A DNA stretch of 64,000 nt, from positions 1 to 64,000 of the forward strand of contig JAANDG010000545.1 of assembly GCA_036852015.1 (NCBI GenBank), in the 5' to 3' direction. The notes beneath the pieces were generated by a model that saw only the letters and a list, made by a program, of their open reading frames with translations, had not been told where the DNA came from and did no database searches. The position numbers were made by a program, and so were the translations under genes. Within the stretch, counting starts at the first letter, position 1. Every line of letters begins with the position of its first letter. Source of the stretch: Pelodera strongyloides. Taxonomy: Eukaryota; Nematoda; Chromadorea; Rhabditida; Rhabditidae. Shown in pieces: positions 58,302 to 64,000 of this stretch.

Positions 58302-60868
58302 TTAAATTGTATTTGCACTGTTTGGATTGGTGATCATTACCTAAAAGTGTTGCTTCCGCTCATTTTTCGTCTCATTTTCGCCACAAGGGCCTACTCCGTA
58401 TTCAAGCGTAGTTCAGTTTCAGTGCCCTCACTCTAGAAAGCTTATGTCTTGACATCAGATGGCTTACAATTAGAGGTCTTATGCAGAGTAGATTATTGGG
58501 TGAAATGTGTTTGAAATAGTACAGGACAATTTTCTTTTCTCAACCGATTTACAATTATAGGTGATGTTCTGTACGAGCACGCTTGCCTGGGGAGTGAACT
58601 TACCGGCGCATGCGGTTATTATTAGGGTATGTTTCACAGCATCTATTTTACATGGGCATACTTGTCCATCACGATAATGATTGATGTTACTTTCACCTCA
58701 AGGTATTATTATCTTTATGTATGCTTATGTTTCTCAGATAGTGAGATTCATGTGCATAGTTTCACCAATATTATTTTCTTGTACTTGGCAGATGAACGCT
58801 GATTTTCATCGATGTTTGAGAAAGATCCTTTTCTAGGGAACCGATGTGTTCGACTCGGAGAAGGGTTGCTTCACGGATCTTGGTGTCCTAGATGTACAGC
58901 AAATCTTTGGTCGAGCTGGAAGACCGCAGTTTGAGAATGAGGGTGAGTTTTGAATACTTTGATCATTTACAGATAAAACATTACCGGAGTTTAGCGAATA
59001 CCTTTACAGTTAAACGGGGACCGAAACATATTGATTGCCTTTTGAGATTTTTTTCAATTAGGTGTACAAGCTTTAGATATCAGTGAAGTAGCCTTTAGTG
59101 GTTTATTTTGCATTGTTACCAAGCGTATCCTTTGTACCTTCGTACCTTGTTTGTTAGTTTGTCTTATCCTGTTTATTGTTACCTTAGTCTACATTGCTTC
59201 ATAGCGTGAAACACCCCACCAAATGCGGCGATTAGTCTAAATCACCTCCCGATCCGTAATGCATTATATGCAAATTAGTCTAAATCACCTCCCCAAAATT
59301 TTGAGATGCGGACCTAATTTAATTGCTTTTGCAGGTCACGGAATTATCATCACAATGCAACAGTCGTTGGATAAGTACTTGGGCATGCTCATTCGGCAGG
59401 CGCCCATTGAAAGTCAATTCTTCAAGCGGATCCACGATAATTTGAATGCGGAGATTGCACTAGGTATGTTCTATAATATTTGTTGCTCTCCATGATTTGT
59501 TTGTAGTTTGTACACAGAATTGTTCGTACTTTTTGTTATGCATATTATCGTTGGAGGTTAGGAAAAGTGTTACAGTGGATGTTTTGAGGAGGTAATCTTA
59601 TCATCGAGGGTTTATTATCGTTATTCTTGGTGCCACTATTGTTTCATTGATGTAGAGCTGTGCACGGATTCGATGTATTTAACGTTTTCTCTAAGAAATG
59701 GTTGGCGAAGTGCGAATATGTGTAAATAGTAGAAAAGTTTTGGATATAAGACATTTTGGAGAAAAAATATGAAGAGGGAACCTTAGTGAAAGTGACGTGA
59801 CTGTCATATCAACTTTTTGTTCAGGCACTGTTTCCACGGTTGATGAGGCAGTTGAATGGTTGTCGTATTCTTATTACCATGTTCGAGCCCAGCAGAACCC
59901 AATCGCTTATGGACTGTTGCATAATATTAACCAAAAGGTTCGTTGGCATTTCAGTTTGGTTGGTTTACCACATACTTGTAAGTAGGACATGTTGTGAAGC
60001 ACTTCTCTTAGGGTCTTCTTTACATATTACATCAATAAACTATTATAAGCGGTTCATACAACGTAGCAATCTTATATGCATCCGTATAAGCTTTTAGTGA
60101 AACATTTTACGTTTAGGTTACGTTTTCACACTTTCCGATCAAGAATGGAACGACGTTTCCATTTCTAACAATAGGGCACTATTCCATAATGAGCTTACTG
60201 TATATGGGATTAATGTAGTGTGTGTATATCGGGGCTTACTTGAAGCTTATCACCACGGTGCGGCTGAGCCAGCTATGAACTTATTACCTTGCACCTAATT
60301 GTAAGCTTAAATGTTCTGATTTAGTTAATGTTATTTTTAGGATCCCGGTCTACGAAATACATTATCGGAGAAGTTGAAAGAGATTGCAATACAATTGGAC
60401 AGAGAGAAGATGATTCGGTTTGATCCTGTGTGAGTATTTATTGTGTTCTTTGTTTGGTTTGTATGTTGGAAAAGATTTTTCGCTTCTCGATGGTTACCAT
60501 AGTTGTTATTTTTAACGGTGGTGGGAGGGGGCGATAGTGAAATAGTTTTGGTTTCATTAGCGTGTAGCGTCTATTTCTATTGTGATTTGGTTCTCAGTGG
60601 AGTCAGTGGTTCGGTTGCAGGTTGCAGTTGCAGCATGTCAATTTTTTTCTGATTTCATGTGCTTTATGCTTTAGTATGTTAACCGTTTAGGAATAACTTC
60701 TTGTCATCGTGCGATCTGGGACGAATTGCCTCACATTTCTACATCAAGTTTGAAACTATTCAAATGTTGAATATTACCGGCGGTCAGCCGGTGGTATATG
60801 AGAAGTTCATGCCAGATGATATGGTACTTGGACTGATTGCGCAAGCGACTGAGTTTAATCAGCTGAAG
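48996..60868 (+). CDS. ASCC3: ASCC3 helicase, N-terminal half (29 exons, 3' part outside window)
   Basis: ASCC3 is the Ski2-like/Brr2-type helicase of the ASC-1 complex, which unwinds DNA for AlkB-type repair and splits collided ribosomes. Exons: 48996-49100, 49410-49551, 49895-50044, 50767-50888, 51248-51369, 51619-51700, 52237-52398, 52765-52893, 53042-53134, 53425-53540, 53899-54034, 54310-54432, 54752-54866, 55060-55148, 55426-55566, 55863-55958, 56160-56225, 56393-56541, 56817-56889, 57056-57163, 57521-57586, 57835-57880, 58130-58209, 58561-58626, 58837-58942, 59335-59463, 59825-59937, 60341-60429, 60691-60868. All phases agree, giving 1064 codons. Motifs: APTGAGKT (about residues 528-535), APMKALA, DEVH (about 640-643), SATLPN (about 677-682), [10 protein letters not shown] (about 881-890), then the winged helix and the start of Sec63. 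The second cassette must lie to the right. Confidence 0.95.
50219..50365. mobile_element. Family G element, short copy 2
   Basis: The ends are gaggccgtattcaccaacac and the complement gtgttggtgaatacggcctc. It is 147 bp, in ASCC3 intron 3. Confidence 0.8.
50560..50741. mobile_element. TTAA MITE family C, copy 3
   Basis: A 182-bp palindrome from ttaaagcgaaataccggccg to ccggccggtatttcgctttaa. It ends 25 bp before the ASCC3 exon 4 acceptor. Confidence 0.9.
51742..51871. mobile_element. TTAA MITE family B, copy 4
   Basis: It runs from ttaaagcgaaatgctagccc to gctagcatttcgctttaa, in ASCC3 intron 6. The loop-proximal part of the left arm is deleted, leaving 130 bp. Confidence 0.9.
54937..55032. repeat. 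(TG)n/G-rich low-complexity tract in an ASCC3 intron
   Basis: gtgtgtgtg with G runs, between exons 13 and 14. Confidence 0.85.
58244..58302. repeat. (ATT)n microsatellite in an ASCC3 intron
   Basis: About 18 uninterrupted att units. Smaller att runs occur at 37441-37478 and 51005-51026. Confidence 0.95.
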
Positions 60869-60897
60869 GTGGGTGGCGTTATATTTGTATGGGTACC

Positions 60898-61556
60898 TGT
60901 TCTGAGCAGCCTCCTTTTTACGGGTGCCACACTGCTCACACATTGAAACATCATAATAACTGGCAAACAATCGATCAATAAATACACGGGTAAGCAATCA
61001 ACGAGTTTATCCAAGACATGGTCAAAGTGGTTAGAGTGTGTCGGGTCCTTTTTGGAATCGGAACCCCTCGGAACAGTTTATCAACGAGGTAAGGTAAGAT
61101 CCGTCGGTCATACATCAACTTGTATGTGAGTGCCATTGATATCAGGATGGATAATCTAAATATTGTCATACAGTGGAGATAAGTTGCGTCACACATGGCA
61201 AGTTTAAAGCAATACTTCAAGGACTGATACCGAGAACTTCGTATGATTAAAACCTGAGTACAAGCTTAAAGTTACCTGATATGCGGGTAGCTTTGGAATA
61301 AACAGCAGACCCGGAGTAGTAGCATTCTCTTCGAATGGATCCAAAAGGGTTACGGCAAGTTAGTAGAACATCAAAAAGGGTGAGTGGAACTGGTGGATAC
61401 GGGAAGTGAGCTGCATAAAAAAAGAGACAATGAGTACGTGATAATCACTATTTTATGCCACGTGACTTGATTGCAATTGTCCTCGATTCCAGCTAATTGC
61501 CGGCAATTGTTATCTGTGACTACGGTAGCTCATCTCGTTTATAAAGTTCGTAATGA
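60898..61556 (+). repeat. Long direct repeat, copy 1
   Basis: This 659-bp segment is almost identical to 63189-63842. It begins tgttctgagcagcctccttt and ends gtttataaagttcgtaatga. The visible difference is an extra ggtaa near 61086. It starts 29 bp after ASCC3 exon 29. On the minus strand a short frame with CEQCGTRKKE is repeated in both copies. Confidence 0.9.
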
Positions 61557-63188
61557 AGGCATTATGCCAAATTTAAGAACACTCCGGGCGAAAACAAATG
61601 TGTTCTATTAGTTGTTAAGATAGAACCTTACTCTTGTTATCAAAAGCTGATTGCTTGTATTGCTGGATCCGATTCGTAGTACTGTTTTCACTTTTCGTAT
61701 CTAAGATAAATGGTGACCTGTAATGCTATGTAACATAATAAATGATAACTTTTACCCTTCTTTTGTGGGTTCAATCAACTTATGCAATCACTAGTTGTCC
61801 CAATTTGGTTCCGCCTGATAATGCTTGGTTCATTTTACTGCTTGCGGGAGTACGTTGGCCGTGGCCGCGGTAGGCATGGTGACTTCATTTTCTACAACCT
61901 CGTCCATGTTTGACTAACATGTTTTTGTAGTGGGTTCAAATACTCGTTGGTGGGTGCCATGTTATCAGTGGGAGGGGTTAGAGCTTTCTGATTGCGGTGG
62001 AACTAGAACCTGGTGATTGTTGGCCCTGAATACCCGGGGGTGCAGTAATTACTTGATTACTTAAAAGACAACACACACTTTTTTAACATAACAAGTGTTT
62101 AGTACTTTATTGGGCACAGTAAACTTGCCTGCAATATAAGAGATCACCTTATGTATAGCATAATCCAGCTCTGAAATCATAGTTTGTTCTTCATTAGAAG
62201 AACACTCGAGATTTGCCTGAGCGCATTTATTTCCAAGTTCTATGTTTGGTTGCACAATGACCATTTGGATACTAATTTCTCCGTGACTGCCGATTCTCTG
62301 TTTATTCGATTTCTTCCCTGTTTGTCTCCTAAGTAGCTTGATCGCCGATTTTCATTGGTTTCTTTGATAATGTTAGCTATAATCTTTCCCACCATTTGAG
62401 CATAGATTCTGAACTAAGCGGTAAACGGGCAACAAAAAAGGTGGGTCCAAACTCAATCTGATACTTTTTTTTTGAATATGTTTAAAAAACTGTTTTGTTA
62501 CAGATTGAGAAGAACTTATATAATTAACAAACGATAAGGAATTATACCTTCTGCACAATAATATGACACAAGAACACTGAATTAATTCAACAATCAAATT
62601 CTTGTTTTCATTGTTAATGCATAATTTAAACAAGGGATAATAAAGGTAAGTGTGTTCAGTGGCTTTGTTAACTGTCAATGGTCTTCCTCTTGTTGCTTTC
62701 GACTTTCTTCACGGTCGGAAACTGGTATGTGGCCACCATATCAGTGCAAACTTACTATGTGTATATGTGTGACCCCAGTTTACTTGAGCTCTTAGATTTC
62801 CTTGCGGACTCTATAGTGGACTCTAACTTGAATTTGGTGTAACTGTGTCACTTTCAACATAGGCTTTTTCTATTACTCCCTACTACAGTTTCACACGGTT
62901 ACTACGATACAATTCACTCTTTTTATCGTAGTTCATGTATTCGTGTTTCCCATTCATTCTGTAAATCGTAGGTTCATCCTGAAATGTCAAGCTGAATTAA
63001 TCTCTCTTTATCACTTTCGTTTCCGAGAGACCCTTCTAGTCCGCCACGAGGTCGAAGAGATCAAGCTTGTCGATCAGGCTGTAATAGTTTTGCATTCCTT
63101 CACCTTAATTTGGTCACATTATGGTGTTTCTTAAACGATTGCTTGTTTTTGACCAGGGTATTTTTTGTCCATACGGACGGTGCACCAT
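61557..63188. other. Spacer between the long direct repeats
   Basis: 1632 bp without a recognisable domain, tRNA or exon. If the repeats are LTRs, this would be the interior of a non-coding LTR element. No clear primer-binding site or polypurine tract was recognised. Confidence 0.45.
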
Positions 63189-63842
63189 TGTTCTGAGCAG
63201 CCTCCTTTTTACGGGTGCCACACTGCTCACACATTGAAACATCATAATAACTGGCAAACAATCGATCAATAAATACACGGGTAAGCAATCAACGAGTTTA
63301 TCCAAGACATGGTCAAAGTGGTTAGAGTGTGTCGGGTCCTTTTTGGAATCGGAACCCCTCGGAACAGTTTATCAACGAGGTAAGATCCGTCGGTCATACA
63401 TCAACTTGTATGTGAGTGCCATTGATATCAGGATGGATAATCTAAATATTGTCATACAGTGGAGATAAGTTGCGTCACACATGGCAAGTTTAAAGCAATA
63501 CTTCAAGGACTGATACCGAGAACTTCGTATGATTAAAACCTGAGTACAAGCTTAAAGTTACCTGATATGCGGGTAGCTTTGGAATAAACAGCAGACCCGG
63601 AGTAGTAGCATTCTCTTCGAATGGATCCAAAAGGGTTACGGCAAGTTAGTAGAACATCAAAAAGGGTGAGTGGAACTGGTGGATACGGGAAGTGAGCTGC
63701 ATAAAAAAAGAGACAATGAGTACGTGATAATCACTATTTTATGCCACGTGACTTGATTGCAATTGTCCTCGATTCCAGCTAATTGCCGGCAATTGTTATC
63801 TGTGACTACGGTAGCTCATCTCGTTTATAAAGTTCGTAATGA
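63189..63842 (+). repeat. Long direct repeat, copy 2
   Basis: A 654-bp partner of 60898-61556. It is followed at once by GC-rich sequence. Confidence 0.9.
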
Positions 63843-64000
63843 CTATGTTCCTGTTTGGCAGGGTGTCGCCCGCTGAAACTGACACGGTGGCGTCCTTTCG
63901 GGCCCCCAAAGACAGAACCATGGCGACCTAGGGACGTTTTGGCAATGTTGCCAGCCCCTTTACGCGGCAATGTTGCCGGCGCTCGGATATGCCCCGTCGC
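63843..64000. other. GC-rich tail of the window
   Basis: The base composition shifts abruptly to GC-rich, with ggcaatgttgcc repeated (about 63930-63973). It is unlike the neighbouring intron and may be the start of another element. Confidence 0.4.

Noticed and set aside
60975..61220. Minus-strand frames in the long direct repeat considered as a zinc-finger transposase (CEQCGTRKKE)
   Set aside because: Frames are short, interrupted and have only one CxxC; nothing else fits a known transposase.

Overview
The window is eukaryotic, intron-rich and dominated by transposable elements, most likely from a nematode. Three things support this. First, a (TTAGGC)n array, the nematode telomere unit, lies at 42996-43072, with short remnants near 44724 and 52646. 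Second, introns are small with pyrimidine-AG acceptors, and a TTTCAG acceptor sits six bases before the ASCC3 start codon, as expected for spliced-leader trans-splicing. Third, BEL/Pao and non-LTR retrotransposon fragments are present. The genus cannot be named from the sequence.

Layout. From 1 to about 34900 there is no convincing host gene. This part is a mosaic of palindromic (foldback) elements, short TTAA-flanked MITEs, Helitron-like non-autonomous elements, minisatellites, a broken BEL/Pao element (about 14.29-17.10 kb), two 5'-truncated non-LTR retrotransposons (5.3-5.95 and 29.8-30.9 kb, both on the minus strand) and a pair of LTR-like direct repeats (31.1-32.4 kb). From 35.0 to 39.2 kb, plus-strand exons build a single-pass membrane protein of unknown family. 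From 43.9 to 42.77 kb, on the minus strand, lie a candidate signal-peptide exon and an exon homologous to the first ectodomain exon of the plus-strand gene, so the two look like divergently arranged paralogues. The left end of the window (1-1885) is duplicated at 39358-40742.

From 48.99 to 60.87 kb is the clearest gene: the N-terminal half of ASCC3, a Ski2-like/Brr2-family DNA/RNA helicase of the ASC-1 complex. Twenty-nine phase-consistent exons (1064 codons) run from the start codon through helicase cassette 1, its winged helix and into the Sec63 domain. The rest of the gene should lie beyond the right edge. Its last visible intron is filled by two nearly identical repeats of about 655 bp, 1.6 kb apart.

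The most distinctive theme is a set of unrelated-looking palindromic MITE families (A-F and P here) that share a TTAAAG terminus and a TTAA target, including pairs abutting through one shared TTAA, elements inside introns and one provable empty site. No transposase for them is visible in the window.
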